Assembly: GCF_030269685.1 (NCBI RefSeq)
Contig: NZ_BSTT01000004.1
Coordinates: 62,001-126,000 of the forward strand
Length of the DNA: 64,000 nt
Reading direction: 5' to 3'
Source: Actinomycetospora sp. NBRC 106378
Lineage (GTDB): Bacteria > Actinomycetota > Actinomycetes > Mycobacteriales > Pseudonocardiaceae
Numbering within the stretch: position 1 is the stretch's first letter; each line of letters begins with the position of its first letter. Of the stretch, positions 18,587-27,980 are shown in pieces. The notes under the pieces are model-generated. The model saw only the letters and a program-made list of their open reading frames with translations. It made no database searches and was not told the DNA's origin. The position numbers and the translations under genes were made by a program.

Positions 18587-18625
18587 GCGACCGCGTTCCG
18601 ATCGATACGAACGGGCCGAACGGGG

Positions 18626-20851
18626 CTACTGCACACCCCAGTACGAGAACGACCGGTAGTCCGGGTAGGGCGCCAGGAACGGCTGCCGGGGACCCAACGA
18701 CACGGTGAGCTCCGGCGCGGTCACCGCCGACGCCGGGATCGTGAACGTCGACTGCGCCCACGCGTGCTCGGACCCCGCCGGCAGGCCCGGGACCTCGGTC
18801 GCGAACGCCCAGTCGCCCACGCCACGCCCGTCGGCGGCCACGGCCACCACGCCCGCCCCGGTGTTGCGGTCCTTCACCGGCTCGCGGGCGTCGACCCGGG
18901 CGACGAGGGTGACCGGGCGCCCGGGTGTCAGGCCGCGCAGCGTGAAGTGCTCGCCGCCCACCACGTGCCGCCCGCTGTCGACGACCACCCGGCCCGCGAC
19001 GTCCTGGTTGCGCACGTCGGTCTGGTCGGCCACCCCGACGAGCGCCCGGTCGACGCCGTACCCGTGCGCGGCCTCGTCGGTGAGGTCGCCGACGTTGACC
19101 CGGTCCACGATCCGGCCGGTCACGGGGAAGTCGGGGAGGTCGCCGCTGCCGACGTGTGACCAGTCCGCGCGCCACACGCTGATCACCGGGCAGCCGCCCG
19201 CGGTCTGGCAGATGCCGCCGAAGGGGCCGCCGTCGCGTTGCGGGCTCTTCAGGTCGAAGGAGGTGAGGGGCTCGTCGCCGAGGATGCGGGCCCGCCCGAG
19301 CTCACCGACGGGGACGAGCTGCGTGTCGTCGAAGATGGAGAAGTAGGAGGGTCGCTGCGCGGGCGGCAGGTGCGCCAGCTGCTCGTACATCGCGCCCGAC
19401 CCCTCGAGCGCCGGCCGGGCGAAGCCGGGGGTGGTCAGCCCGACGAGGTCGACCACGCGACGGTCGGAGAACCACGCGACCGCGCCCACGTCGTTCACCG
19501 CCACCACGGCGTCTGGGGGCGTGTTGCCCCGGATCCACTGCGCCACCGACACCGCCGACTCGCGGATGCCGGCCGCCTGCTCGCCCTGGCGCAGCGCCCA
19601 CGTCGGCGCCGAGACGAGGGCGAAGGCGCCGAGCACCGCGACCAGACCCGTCGTCAGGACCCGGCCGCTGCGCGCGTCGGAGGCCGCGTGACCGATCGCC
19701 CGGATGCCGAGCACCGCCAGCAGCACGACGATCGGCAGGAACGGCTGCAGGTAGCGCCCGTCGTGCCACAGCGCGGTCTGCAACGTCGCGACCGCCAGGA
19801 GCACCCCGGCGAGCCCGAGCGCGAGTACCGCGGCCAGGACCCGGCGTCGCGACGCCACCGCGGCGAGCCCGATCGCGGCGAGGACCGCGACGCCGGGCCC
19901 GGCCACCTCCGTCGTCGTGAGCCCGCCGATCAGCTCCAGCGCGGTCCGCGCGGTGCTGACGACGCGGTCGGCGACCTCCAGCGGCGACCCGAGCGGTCGG
20001 CTCAACCAGGACTTCGCCACGACGCCGGAGTTCTCCGCCGCGCCCGTCACCAGGCGGTAGAGCCCGAACTGCGCGAGCGCCGCCAGCAGCGGCAGCGCCA
20101 GCAGCAGCGCCTTCCCGACGCCGGGTCGGTGCCGGGACCGCACGAGGGTCACCACCGCGCCCGCGAGCACGGCGACGACCAGAACGAGACCCTCGGGCCG
20201 CGTGATCGCGAGGGGCACCGCGACGAGCGGGGTCGCCACGAAGGCCCCGGACCGCTGTTCACGGACGAACGCGAGCAGCAGGCCCGCCGCGAGGACCGCG
20301 ACGAGCGCGACCTCCATCCCGCTCGTGACGCCCCAGAGCAGCGGCCCGCACAGGGCGGTGAGCGCGGCGGCGACCGTGCCGGTGCGTCGCGAGCCGAGCT
20401 CCCGGCCGAGCAGGGCGACCAGGACCACCGTCGCGACGAAGCAGAGCACCCCGAACGCGACCGCCGCGTAGAGCAGCAGCCCGGTCGGGACCACGACGGA
20501 GGCCGCGCCGAGCAGCAGGACGTAGAGCAGGCTGCTCGCGCCCGTCGTCCGGGGAGCGCCCGCCTGGTAGCGCAGGAACTCGCCGAGCCCGATCTGACGG
20601 GCGTACTGCAGGTGGATGTAGACGTCGTCGAGGGGCGGGACGAAGCGGCCCTGGTTGTGCGCGGCGTCGACCGCGATCACGGCGAGGGCGCTCAGGAGGG
20701 CGAGCGCCCCGACGGCCACGAGCGCGCGGTCACCGAGCAGGCGCCTCCAGTGGGGCTGCACCTGTTCCCCGTGTGGGTGATCCACCGCGTCCGCCGGGCG
20801 CGTCGGGTCCGGCGCGAGCTCGGGATCGGAGATCGTCGGGCCCCTGGTCAC
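18626..20851 (-). CDS. GT-C fold membrane glycosyltransferase-like protein
   Basis: The 741-residue product has about 12 membrane helices (residues 40-480) and a large C-terminal extracytoplasmic domain. The first periplasmic loop carries the acidic pair PPLDDVYIHLQYARQIGLG, then APRTTGASSLLYVLLLG, resembling the layout of polyprenyl-phosphate-dependent GT-C enzymes such as AftB. It probably transfers a sugar from a lipid-phosphate donor on the outer face; a role in the AG or lipoarabinomannan pathway is inferred from family and neighbourhood. The GTG start is preceded by GAGGAGGAAC. It is unlikely to be a fourth Emb because the Emb N-terminal domain is missing. Confidence 0.65.
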   Translation of the reverse strand: MTRGPTISDPELAPDPTRPADAVDHPHGEQVQPHWRRLLGDRALVAVGALALLSALAVIAVDAAHNQGRFVPPLDDVYIHLQYARQIGLGEFLRYQAGAPRTTGASSLLYVLLLGAASVVVPTGLLLYAAVAFGVLCFVATVVLVALLGRELGSRRTGTVAAALTALCGPLLWGVTSGMEVALVAVLAAGLLLAFVREQRSGAFVATPLVAVPLAITRPEGLVLVVAVLAGAVVTLVRSRHRPGVGKALLLALPLLAALAQFGLYRLVTGAAENSGVVAKSWLSRPLGSPLEVADRVVSTARTALELIGGLTTTEVAGPGVAVLAAIGLAAVASRRRVLAAVLALGLAGVLLAVATLQTALWHDGRYLQPFLPIVVLLAVLGIRAIGHAASDARSGRVLTTGLVAVLGAFALVSAPTWALRQGEQAAGIRESAVSVAQWIRGNTPPDAVVAVNDVGAVAWFSDRRVVDLVGLTTPGFARPALEGSGAMYEQLAHLPPAQRPSYFSIFDDTQLVPVGELGRARILGDEPLTSFDLKSPQRDGGPFGGICQTAGGCPVISVWRADWSHVGSGDLPDFPVTGRIVDRVNVGDLTDEAAHGYGVDRALVGVADQTDVRNQDVAGRVVVDSGRHVVGGEHFTLRGLTPGRPVTLVARVDAREPVKDRNTGAGVVAVAADGRGVGDWAFATEVPGLPAGSEHAWAQSTFTIPASAVTAPELTVSLGPRQPFLAPYPDYRSFSYWGVQ

Positions 20852-21230
20852 GACAGCTGTTCCTCCTCGTCACACGCCTCCGACGCGGCAACCCCGCCAC
20901 GGTAGGGGGCCCGCCGACACCGCCGGCGAGCGGGGCGCGGGGCACACGGTGCGTGACCAGGCGCGATCGTCGTCGGGCCGGGACGCGACCCCTCCACCGG
21001 GGAGGGGTCGGGGACCGCTCGGTCGGGTCGGATCGGCGGTTCCGGCCGCCGTTCCCGTCACCGTGCGTGCCGCCGTCACCCGCCCTGCGGACTGCGACCG
21101 GACGGCGGTCGCTCGATCCACTGAATGGCGTATCAGGATTCGGACGAGTCGTGCCGTTCCTCAGGTCGAGCACCGCGGTCGACCTGATCGGGGAGCTCGT
21201 CGGGGAAGCACGGGGTCGGGAGGCAGCACG
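20852..21230. other. Divergent intergenic region (379 bp) with a strong stem-loop
   Basis: A perfect 9-bp hairpin, GACCCCTCC and GGAGGGGTC with a 5-base loop, lies at 20987-21009. The region is a likely 5' untranslated or promoter zone for the flanking divergent genes. Frames reading through it on the plus strand are extensions of the acyltransferase ORF without coding signatures. Confidence 0.5.
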
Positions 21231-22643
21231 ATGGGAACGCTGACGTCACTCACGTCGCGGACGACCCGTGCGGACGGGTCGGTGGCGGAGCCGGCCCGGG
21301 TCTCCACGCTGCGCACGACGCCGCTCGTGGCGGTGCCCCTGTCCTCCGGGGAGGCCCTCGCGGCGTCCCCGGTGGGTTTCCGGACGCCGGGTGCGGGGAG
21401 CGGGACCGTCCTCCCGCTCCCCCGGACCCGGGGGACCTCGCCGACCCCCGCCGTCGCGCCGCCGGCCGAACGCCGGACCGGCACCGACCCGGCGTCGGGA
21501 AGCAGGCCGGCGGACATCGCGCAGCTCACGGGGCTGCGCTTCGTCGCCGCGGTGTGGGTGCTACTGCTGCACGCCTCGTACATCCCGGGTGACGTGTTCG
21601 CACGGTGGACCGCCCCGATCGCGCCGCTGGTCGCGGCCGGGCCGCTCGGGGTGGACCTGTTCTTCGTGCTCTCGGGGCTGGTGCTGACCCGCTCCTATCT
21701 CGCGCGGATGGGGTCCAGGCCGTCGGTCGGTGGGACGGCCCGGTTCCTGCGCGCGCGGATCGCGCGGGTGTGGCCGCTGTACGCGGTGGTCACGGTCGCG
21801 TTCGGCGCCTGGTGCGCGGCGCGGCTCGTGTTCGGCTCGGACGGCATCGTCGCCTGGCAGAACCCGCAGCCCTCGCTCGGCCCGCTCGGCTGGATCCGGC
21901 AGCTGACGATGACCCAGATGTGGACCTCGTCCGGCATCGAGGGCGTCTCGTTCGTGCTCCCGGCGTGGTCGGTGAGCGCCGAGTGGCTCGCCTACCTGTG
22001 CTTCCCGCTGCTGGTCCTCGCGGCGTGGCGGATCCGGTCGTGGCCGCTGCCGGTGCTCGCGGTCCTCGCGGTGCTGGCGGCCTCGCCGGTCGCGGTCGTC
22101 CCGGTGGTGACGGCGGGTGCGGGCGAGTCGGGCGCGTGGGTGTGGCTGCTGCGCATCGGCGGCGGGTTCACGTCCGGGATGCTGACGTGGCTGGTGGTGG
22201 AGCGGTTGCCGCGGACCCCCCGCGTGGAGCAGTGGGCCGGGCGGCTCGTGCTCCTCGTGCTGGCCGAGACCGTGCTCGTGGCCTACTGGGCGGCGTCCGC
22301 CCCCGCGTCGGCGGCGATCCCGGCGGCCGACCGGCTCTGGCTCGCCGTCCCGCTCTTCCCGGTGCTGCTCGGCGCGCTCTGCGTGGCCCGGGGCCGGCTC
22401 GTGGACTGGCTGGCCTCACCCCGCCTGCAGCACGGCGGCCGCATCTCCTACGCGATCTACCTGGTGCACTTCCCGCTGATCGAGATCACGGTCGTCGCGA
22501 TGACCCGGTTCCCGGCGCTGGCGCCCAACTCCTCGCTCGCGGCCCTGGTCGTCCCGCACGTGCTCGTCGCGTCGGTGCTGGTGGCCCACCTCGCCTACCG
22601 GTGGATCGAGGAGCCGGCCCGTCGTCGGCTCATGCGTTCCTGA
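21231..22643 (+). CDS. Acyltransferase 3 family membrane protein
   Basis: The 470-residue product has a disordered cytoplasmic N-terminus (1-95) and about ten membrane helices. Family signatures include LTGLRFVAAVWVLLLHAS (with the catalytic-region His), GPLGVDLFFVLSGLVLTRSY, and a late ISYAIYLVHFPLIEI followed by WIEEPARRRL. These enzymes O-acylate exported glycans or lipids. A GGGAGG ribosome-binding site supports the ATG at 21231. The substrate is not predictable from sequence. A second member of the same family lies at 47189-48358. Confidence 0.85.
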   Translation: MGTLTSLTSRTTRADGSVAEPARVSTLRTTPLVAVPLSSGEALAASPVGFRTPGAGSGTVLPLPRTRGTSPTPAVAPPAERRTGTDPASGSRPADIAQLTGLRFVAAVWVLLLHASYIPGDVFARWTAPIAPLVAAGPLGVDLFFVLSGLVLTRSYLARMGSRPSVGGTARFLRARIARVWPLYAVVTVAFGAWCAARLVFGSDGIVAWQNPQPSLGPLGWIRQLTMTQMWTSSGIEGVSFVLPAWSVSAEWLAYLCFPLLVLAAWRIRSWPLPVLAVLAVLAASPVAVVPVVTAGAGESGAWVWLLRIGGGFTSGMLTWLVVERLPRTPRVEQWAGRLVLLVLAETVLVAYWAASAPASAAIPAADRLWLAVPLFPVLLGALCVARGRLVDWLASPRLQHGGRISYAIYLVHFPLIEITVVAMTRFPALAPNSSLAALVVPHVLVASVLVAHLAYRWIEEPARRRLMRS

Positions 22644-22670
22644 CGGCTCGTGTCAGGTCCGCGTCCGTGA

Positions 22671-22695
22671 TGTCAGCGGTGGCACACGGCTGACA
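22671..22695. repeat. TGTCAGC-N11-GCTGACA palindrome (family shared with 45118)
   Basis: TGTCAGCGGTGG and CACGGCTGACA form an imperfect palindrome just past the acyltransferase stop. A close relative lies between two minus-strand genes at 45118. Confidence 0.55.
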
Positions 22696-22735
22696 CCGAA
22701 CGTCAGGATTGGACCACGCTCGTCCGGCTGAGCAG

Positions 22736-22802
22736 CACGATCCTGTTCCGCGGAGCGACGTGCTCGCTCAGCGATTGCCTCGCTCCGCACGTCAGGATCT
22801 TG
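22736..22802. repeat. ~70-bp dispersed palindrome, copy C
   Basis: The left half, CACGATCCTG to GGAGCGACGTGCTCGCT, pairs imperfectly with AGCGATTGCCTCGCTCCGCA to GTCAGGATCTTG. It lies at the convergent 3' junction of the acyltransferase and dprE2 genes. Copies A and B are at 31627 and 32662. Confidence 0.65.
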
Positions 22803-22827
22803 ACGGCTTCGCGCCGACCCACGCCGT

Positions 22828-22887
22828 CGCGAGAGGCACACCAGGCAGGGGCCGGAGCTGCGGAACCTGCCTGGTGTGCTTCTCGCG
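22828..22887. repeat. 60-bp palindrome, fourth copy of the 15.7-kb family
   Basis: The 22-bp arms differ at one position: CGCGAGAGGCACACCAGG then CAGG, against the complement of CCTGCCTGGTGTGC then TTCTCGCG. The loop is 16 bases. It is adjacent to the ~70-bp palindrome and 14 bp from the dprE2 stop. It probably acts as a terminator or repetitive extragenic palindrome. Confidence 0.7.
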
Positions 22888-22901
22888 GCCGGGTGTCGTC
22901 C

Positions 22902-23657
22902 CTAGACCGGCAGGCGACGGAAGATCGGCCGCGGGATGTGCCGGAGCACGCTCATGACGTACCGGAACTGCGCCGGCGCCCAGACCAGCTCGCGGCCCTT
23001 CGTGACGGCGTCGACGGTGATCCGGGCGACCTCCTCCGGCGTCGTCGCGAGCGGCGCGGAGTCCATGCCGGCGGTCATCTTCGTCTTCACGAACCCGGGG
23101 CGGACGATCGTCACGCCGATCCCGTCGCCGCGCAGCGCCTCGGTGAGCCCCGTGTAGAAGGCGTCCATGCCGGCCTTGGTGGAGCCGTAGACGAAGTTCG
23201 AGCGGCGGGCGCGCTCCCCGGCGACCGAGGACAGCGCGACGATCCGCCCGTGCCCCTGGCGTCGGAACTCGGCGGCCAGCGCGACCCCGACCGACACGGT
23301 CGCCACGTAGTTGACCTCGGCGAGCTCGACGGCGACGTCGATGTCCTGCCAGGCCTTCTCCTGGTCGCCCAGCAGCCCGAACGCGACCACGGCGACGTCG
23401 ATGTCGCCGCCCGCGAACGCCTTGCGGACGGCCTCGGTGTGCACCGCGGCGTCCTTGGCGTCGAACTCGACGGTCTCCACGTGGCCACCGGCCCGCTCGA
23501 GGCGGGCGGCGGCGTCGGCGAGGCGCGGCGACTGCCGGCCGGCCAGCACCACCCGGACCGGCCCGTCGGCGAGGTAGCGCTCGGCGATGGCGAGCCCGAT
23601 CTCGGAGGTGCCCCCGAGCAGGAGCAGGGAGGACGGGTGCCCGACGGCGTCGATCAT
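22902..23657 (-). CDS. dprE2: Decaprenylphospho-2-keto-ribose reductase DprE2
   Basis: DprE2 reduces decaprenylphospho-2-keto-erythro-pentose with NADH to decaprenyl-phospho-arabinose, completing the epimerisation begun by DprE1. The 251-residue SDR has the cofactor motif LLLGGTSEIGLAIAER (residues 13-28), LSSVAGERARR, and the catalytic YGSTKAG (Tyr-x-x-x-Lys). It matches DprE2 over its length, including the C-terminal VWAPAQFRYVMSVLRHIPRP. GGAGA lies before the ATG. It starts 20 bp after dprE1 ends and is surely co-transcribed with it. It is the last gene of the leftward unit; two palindromes follow its stop. Confidence 0.93.
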   Translation of the reverse strand: MIDAVGHPSSLLLLGGTSEIGLAIAERYLADGPVRVVLAGRQSPRLADAAARLERAGGHVETVEFDAKDAAVHTEAVRKAFAGGDIDVAVVAFGLLGDQEKAWQDIDVAVELAEVNYVATVSVGVALAAEFRRQGHGRIVALSSVAGERARRSNFVYGSTKAGMDAFYTGLTEALRGDGIGVTIVRPGFVKTKMTAGMDSAPLATTPEEVARITVDAVTKGRELVWAPAQFRYVMSVLRHIPRPIFRRLPV

Positions 23658-23677
23658 GGGTCTCCAGTCGGATGGGA

Positions 23678-25048
23678 TCAGCTGGTCAGGGCGAGCCGGC
23701 GCGACATGTCCGAGGCGAACACGCCGTCCGGGTCGGCGGCGTCGCGCACCTTGCGCCACTCGTCGAGCCGCGGGTACATCGCGGCGAACGTGGCGGCGTC
23801 GGTGCGGGAGTCCTTGGCGGTGTAGAGCCGGCCGCCCATCGCGAGGACCCGGCGGTCGAGGTCGCGGCAGAACCGGCCGAGCCCGTCGACGATCGGGAAG
23901 TCCACGCAGATGTTCCAGCCGGGCATGGGGAACGACAGCGGCGCCCGGTTCCCCTCGCCGAACTTCTTGAAGACGTTGAGGAACGAGACGTGCCCCGACG
24001 CGGCGATGTCGGCGATGATCGACCGGAACTCGGCCTCGGCGGCCAGCGGGACGATGAACTGGTACTGCAGGAAGCCCTTCGAGCCGTAGGCCCGGTTCCA
24101 GTCCCCGAACAGGTCCAGCGGGTGGTAGAAGGCCGTGAGGTTCTGGATCTGGCCCCGCTTGTTCTTCGTCTTCCGGTAGTACAGCTCGCCGATCAGCGAG
24201 AACGTCGCCTTGTTGGCGAGGCCGTTCGGGAAGACGTCGGGCAGCGTCGCGAGCTGCGGCGCGTCGAACTTGAGCGGGTCGCGCCGGAGCTTCTCGGGCA
24301 GCTCGTCGAGGCGCGCCAGCGAGCCGCGGCCCAGCGCCGCCCGGCCGAGCTTCGGCCCGGTGGAGATGGAGTCGAACCAGGCCGAGGAGTAGTCGTAGGC
24401 CTCGTCGGACCCGTCGGAGAACCGCTCGATCGTCTCGTCGAGGTTCGCGGTCCGCTCGGTGTCGGCGACGAAGTAGGCGGTCTCGGTCTTCGTCATCCGG
24501 ACCGTCGCGCGCAGGATGATGCCGGTCAGCCCGATGCCGCCGACGGTCGCCCAGAACAGGTCCGACTCCGGGCCCTCGGGCTCGAGACGACGGATGTCGC
24601 CGGTGCCGGTCAGCAGGTCCATCGACACGACGTGGTTGCCGAAGCTGCCGTGCGAGTGGTGGTTCTTGCCGTGGATGTCGCTCGCGATCGCGCCGCCGAT
24701 CGTCACCTGGCGCGTGCCGGGCAGCACCGGGACCCACAGCCCGAAGGGCAGCGCGACCTTCATCAGCGTGTCCAGCGAGACGCCGGCGTCGACGTCGACC
24801 AGCCCGCTCTCGGCGTCGATCGCGTGCACGCGGTGCCGGGCGGTCATGTCGACGACGAGGCCGCCCGCGTTGACCGCCGGGTCGCCGTAGGAGCGGCCGA
24901 GTCCGCGCGCGATGACGCCACGTGGACCCGCCGTCGTGACCGCCTCGGCGAGCTGGGTGTCGGAGGTGACCTCGTCGCCGGAGAGCACGGTCGCCCGGCT
25001 CGGGGCGGTGCGGGCCCATCCGACCAGGGTCTTCACGGTGCGAGCCAT
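23678..25048 (-). CDS. dprE1: Decaprenylphosphoryl-beta-D-ribose 2'-oxidase DprE1
   Basis: DprE1 is the FAD-dependent oxidase that converts decaprenyl-phospho-ribose to the 2-keto intermediate; it is the target of benzothiazinones in mycobacteria. The 456-residue product has the FAD-binding (PCMH) motif [31 protein letters not shown], and the C-terminal [14 protein letters not shown] and [13 protein letters not shown]. The cysteine of WNICVDFP (Cys381) aligns with the drug-reactive Cys387 of M. tuberculosis. A TAGCCT box lies 8 nt before the ATG at 25048. The upstream emb gene ends 46 bp away, so an internal promoter is likely. Confidence 0.95.
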   Translation of the reverse strand: MARTVKTLVGWARTAPSRATVLSGDEVTSDTQLAEAVTTAGPRGVIARGLGRSYGDPAVNAGGLVVDMTARHRVHAIDAESGLVDVDAGVSLDTLMKVALPFGLWVPVLPGTRQVTIGGAIASDIHGKNHHSHGSFGNHVVSMDLLTGTGDIRRLEPEGPESDLFWATVGGIGLTGIILRATVRMTKTETAYFVADTERTANLDETIERFSDGSDEAYDYSSAWFDSISTGPKLGRAALGRGSLARLDELPEKLRRDPLKFDAPQLATLPDVFPNGLANKATFSLIGELYYRKTKNKRGQIQNLTAFYHPLDLFGDWNRAYGSKGFLQYQFIVPLAAEAEFRSIIADIAASGHVSFLNVFKKFGEGNRAPLSFPMPGWNICVDFPIVDGLGRFCRDLDRRVLAMGGRLYTAKDSRTDAATFAAMYPRLDEWRKVRDAADPDGVFASDMSRRLALTS

Positions 25049-25056
25049 CGGTATCG

Positions 25057-25062
25057 AGGCTA
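25057..25062 (-). promoter_or_regulatory. Leaderless -10 box of dprE1
   Basis: On the coding strand TAGCCT, then CGATACCG, then ATG at 25048 (8-nt spacing). Confidence 0.5.
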
Positions 25063-25094
25063 GCGCGCGGGGTGGTGCGCCCTGTCCGGAGGTG

Positions 25095-27980
25095 CTAGCT
25101 CTCGCCGATCGAGAGCGGACCTGGCGTCGAGAACCCGCTGTGGGTGACGTCGCGGGAGGTGACCGCGGGCGCGACCAGGGGCACCGTCGGGACCCAGCGT
25201 TCGAGGCTCGCGATGTCGGTGAGCGGGAGGCCGGGCAGGTAGACCGCGTAGCGGACCTGCCGGACCAGGGCCCGCGCGGTCAGCCACGGCCCGCCCTGGG
25301 AGGCGGTGTAGCTGATGTAGCCCGACTGGGCCTCGCTGCGCGCGTCGGTGGACACCCGCCAGCCGGGGAGGGCGGCGACGCCATCACGGAGGGTCGGGAA
25401 CGGGGTGCAGGGGAAGAGGAACGCCCCCGGCCAGTCGACGGCGGCGGGCGTGCCGGGCGGCAGCACCTCGTTCCAGGGCACGAGGCGGGCGATGCGCGGT
25501 GACGAGAAGCCCTGGTCGGCCGGGGTGTCGCGGCTGCTGACCAGCCGGACGGCCTCGTGGTCGGCCGACAGCGCGGGGTCGAGGCGCAGGTCGCGGGAGC
25601 GCGGCGCGTCGACCGACGCGGACTCCGCGTACTGCGTCGCGCCCTCGTCGAGGGGGACGCGGGTGACCTGCCCGTCGGCGTCGCGGAACTCCGCCACGAC
25701 GTCCCCGGCCGCGACGGGCCCGGTCAGGGTGACGACGACGGGTCCGGGTTCCCCGCCGGGCAGGCGGTACCAGCCGGTGGTGACGTCGGGTCCGCGCCAG
25801 CCGGGGAGGTCGGCGCCGGCCATGGTCGGCCCGTCGGGGGGCACCGTCGGGAGGGCGCCGGGACTCTCGGCGGGGAGCAGGCCGGCGAGGGGGTCGCGCT
25901 CCACGCGCAGCCGGTCGGCGATGCCGCACGAGCGGCCCGTCAACGACGCGATCGAGTCCGACGCCAGCGTGTAGGAGTCGCGCCGTTGGTAGGCAGTGCG
26001 GGCGAACGAGAGCACCTCGATCGCGACGACCAGGACGACGACGCCGATCGCGAGTCCGGGCCCCCAACTCGTGGCAGGAAAGCGTCGTTGCTGTCGTCCA
26101 GTGACAGGTTCGCCGCTTCGTCGCAGCGCCAGGACCGCCAGGACGACCGCCACGACCGCGCCGAGCACCAGCACCGCGTCGGCGAACCGGACCCCACCGA
26201 GCTGCGGCGACAGCGTCGACCACGTGATCGCGTAGCTCGAGATCCAGTGCCACTGGTTGTAGCCCGCGAGCGTCAGGCCGGACACGCCCGCGGCCACCGC
26301 GACGCCGACCGACGCGCGCCGGAGCCGGCGACCCCCGTCGTCGGGAAGGGAGTGCCGCCAGGCGTCGAGGGCGAGCAGCGTCGTGGCCGTGCCGAGGACG
26401 GCGAACGCGCCGAAGTGGTGGGTCCACTTCGTGGGGGTGAAGGCGAGGGAGACGAGCGAGAGCAGCGTGACCACGACGACGCGGCGACTCGTCCCGACGA
26501 GGCGGTCGCGGGCGCCGAAGGCCAGGGCGGCGAACGCGAGGACCAGCAGCAGCACCGGGGCGCGCCGCCCGAGGTTGCCCTCCGCGTCGCCGACCGTGAG
26601 CAGCGAGGTGTAGCGGACGTACTCGTCGGTCCAGGGCCGGTCGCCGCCGACGAGGGTGCGGATGCCGACGGAGTCGAGCACGGACGCCCAGGTCTGGTCG
26701 ACGTAGACCAGCACCAGCGTCAGGCCGAGGGCCGCGATCCCGACGACGAGCGTGGTCGGCGTCAGCAGCCGCAGGAGCGCAGCCGCGCCGACGAGCAGCG
26801 GGACGAAGGCCATCAGACCGGTCGGGGTGACGGCGAGGGTGAACCCGGCGATCGCGAGCGCACCGACGAGCGCGAGGGGGCTCGACCGCTCGATCGCCCG
26901 CTCCACCAGCACGAACACGAGTGCCGACCCGACGAGCACCCACGGCTCGGGGCGGACGCCGAGGTCGTAGGGCAGCCACCAGGCGAGGTACACGATGCCG
27001 GCGAGCAGCGGCATCGACGGGGCCGTCAGGCGCGGCAGCACGGACCGGCTGAGCAGGAACCATCCGACGATGCCCAGCGCCGTCGCGGGCAGGCGCAGCC
27101 AGAAGGGCGCGGGGTCGACTCCGGCGATCAGCGCCAGCACGTCGTAGAACCAGCCGAACGGCGTCTCCGGGGAGTTCAGCCAGCGGAAGACGGTGCCGAC
27201 CTGCCCGTTCTGCCCGAGCGAGCGGACGATCCCGGCGATGTACCCGTCGTCGACCGTGAGCGGACCGATCACCTGCCAGAGCAGCAGGCCGCCGACGACG
27301 CCGAGGTCGGCGAGGCGCGACGGTGTGGCTTTCCTGCCACTGGACGACAGCAACGACGCTTTCCTGCCACGGGGGCCGCTGAGCCACAGCGCCCCCAGCG
27401 CCACGAGGAACGCCAGCACCGCCACGATCCCGAGTGCGATCTTCCATCCGCTCGCGGTCGTCTGGAACCGGGTGTCGCCGACGGCGGAGAAGCTCAGCCC
27501 GGCCGAGCTCGCCGCGCCGGTGAAGGCACCGGCCACGGCGGGCCGGACGTCCCCATCGGCCCGGGCGACCTCACGGCCGTCCACGGCCAGCGTCGTCGCC
27601 GCGATCGTCGAGTCCACCTGCAGCGCGCCCGGGGCCACGGGGTCGAAGGTCCGCCCGCCGGAGGTGACGTCGAGGCGCCCGTCGTCGTCGACCCGCACCG
27701 TCAGCCCCTGGATCGGCTCGGCGAGCGGGTCGGTGACGAGCGGCGCGGTGGAGAACAGGACCGTGCCCGGTGTCGCACGCGCGGCGGAGGCGGACACGGT
27801 CACGACGAGCGACTGCGGCTGGTAGGGCAGCATCGGGATCGCCGCACCGGTCGGCGCCGCGGAGGTCGGCCACGCGTACGTGACGACCGGCTGGGTCACC
27901 GGCGCGAAGGGGAACGCCAGCGCCGCGAGCACCGAGACGATGCCCGCGACGAGGGCGACCCACCTACCCGAGGTACTCAC
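25095..27980 (-). CDS. Arabinofuranosyltransferase, Emb family (short paralog carrying inserted repeats)
   Basis: Emb enzymes use decaprenyl-phospho-arabinose to add arabinofuranose to AG or lipoarabinomannan. The 961-residue product has an N-terminal membrane helix, a periplasmic jelly-roll domain (about 30-175), GT-C membrane helices, the catalytic loop [18 protein letters not shown] (Asp244-Asp245), [27 protein letters not shown], and a C-terminal carbohydrate-binding domain (about 690-961). Two dispersed-repeat copies read through in frame: [17 protein letters not shown] at about 204-220 and [13 protein letters not shown] at about 624-637. Both are in loops between helices. The GTG start overlaps the stop of the upstream emb gene by 17 bp. 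Orthology to EmbA, EmbB or EmbC cannot be assigned by eye. Confidence 0.88.
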   Translation of the reverse strand: MSTSGRWVALVAGIVSVLAALAFPFAPVTQPVVTYAWPTSAAPTGAAIPMLPYQPQSLVVTVSASAARATPGTVLFSTAPLVTDPLAEPIQGLTVRVDDDGRLDVTSGGRTFDPVAPGALQVDSTIAATTLAVDGREVARADGDVRPAVAGAFTGAASSAGLSFSAVGDTRFQTTASGWKIALGIVAVLAFLVALGALWLSGPRGRKASLLSSSGRKATPSRLADLGVVGGLLLWQVIGPLTVDDGYIAGIVRSLGQNGQVGTVFRWLNSPETPFGWFYDVLALIAGVDPAPFWLRLPATALGIVGWFLLSRSVLPRLTAPSMPLLAGIVYLAWWLPYDLGVRPEPWVLVGSALVFVLVERAIERSSPLALVGALAIAGFTLAVTPTGLMAFVPLLVGAAALLRLLTPTTLVVGIAALGLTLVLVYVDQTWASVLDSVGIRTLVGGDRPWTDEYVRYTSLLTVGDAEGNLGRRAPVLLLVLAFAALAFGARDRLVGTSRRVVVVTLLSLVSLAFTPTKWTHHFGAFAVLGTATTLLALDAWRHSLPDDGGRRLRRASVGVAVAAGVSGLTLAGYNQWHWISSYAITWSTLSPQLGGVRFADAVLVLGAVVAVVLAVLALRRSGEPVTGRQQRRFPATSWGPGLAIGVVVLVVAIEVLSFARTAYQRRDSYTLASDSIASLTGRSCGIADRLRVERDPLAGLLPAESPGALPTVPPDGPTMAGADLPGWRGPDVTTGWYRLPGGEPGPVVVTLTGPVAAGDVVAEFRDADGQVTRVPLDEGATQYAESASVDAPRSRDLRLDPALSADHEAVRLVSSRDTPADQGFSSPRIARLVPWNEVLPPGTPAAVDWPGAFLFPCTPFPTLRDGVAALPGWRVSTDARSEAQSGYISYTASQGGPWLTARALVRQVRYAVYLPGLPLTDIASLERWVPTVPLVAPAVTSRDVTHSGFSTPGPLSIGES
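26071..26108. repeat. 30-bp-period dispersed repeat, copy in an emb gene (loop insertion)
   Basis: The plus strand reads GTGGCAGGAAAGCGTCGTTG, then CTGTCGTCCA, then GTGACAGG. It is read in frame by the emb gene on the other strand. Other copies are at 27325, 39628 and 41027. Confidence 0.7.
27325..27370. repeat. 30-bp-period dispersed repeat, longest copy, in an emb gene
   Basis: The minus strand reads GTGGCAGGAAAGCGTCGTTG, then CTGTCGTCCA, then a second GTGGCAGGAAAGC and CAC. The ends are therefore direct repeats 30 bp apart. It is read in frame as [14 protein letters not shown] and lies between two membrane helices. Confidence 0.75.
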
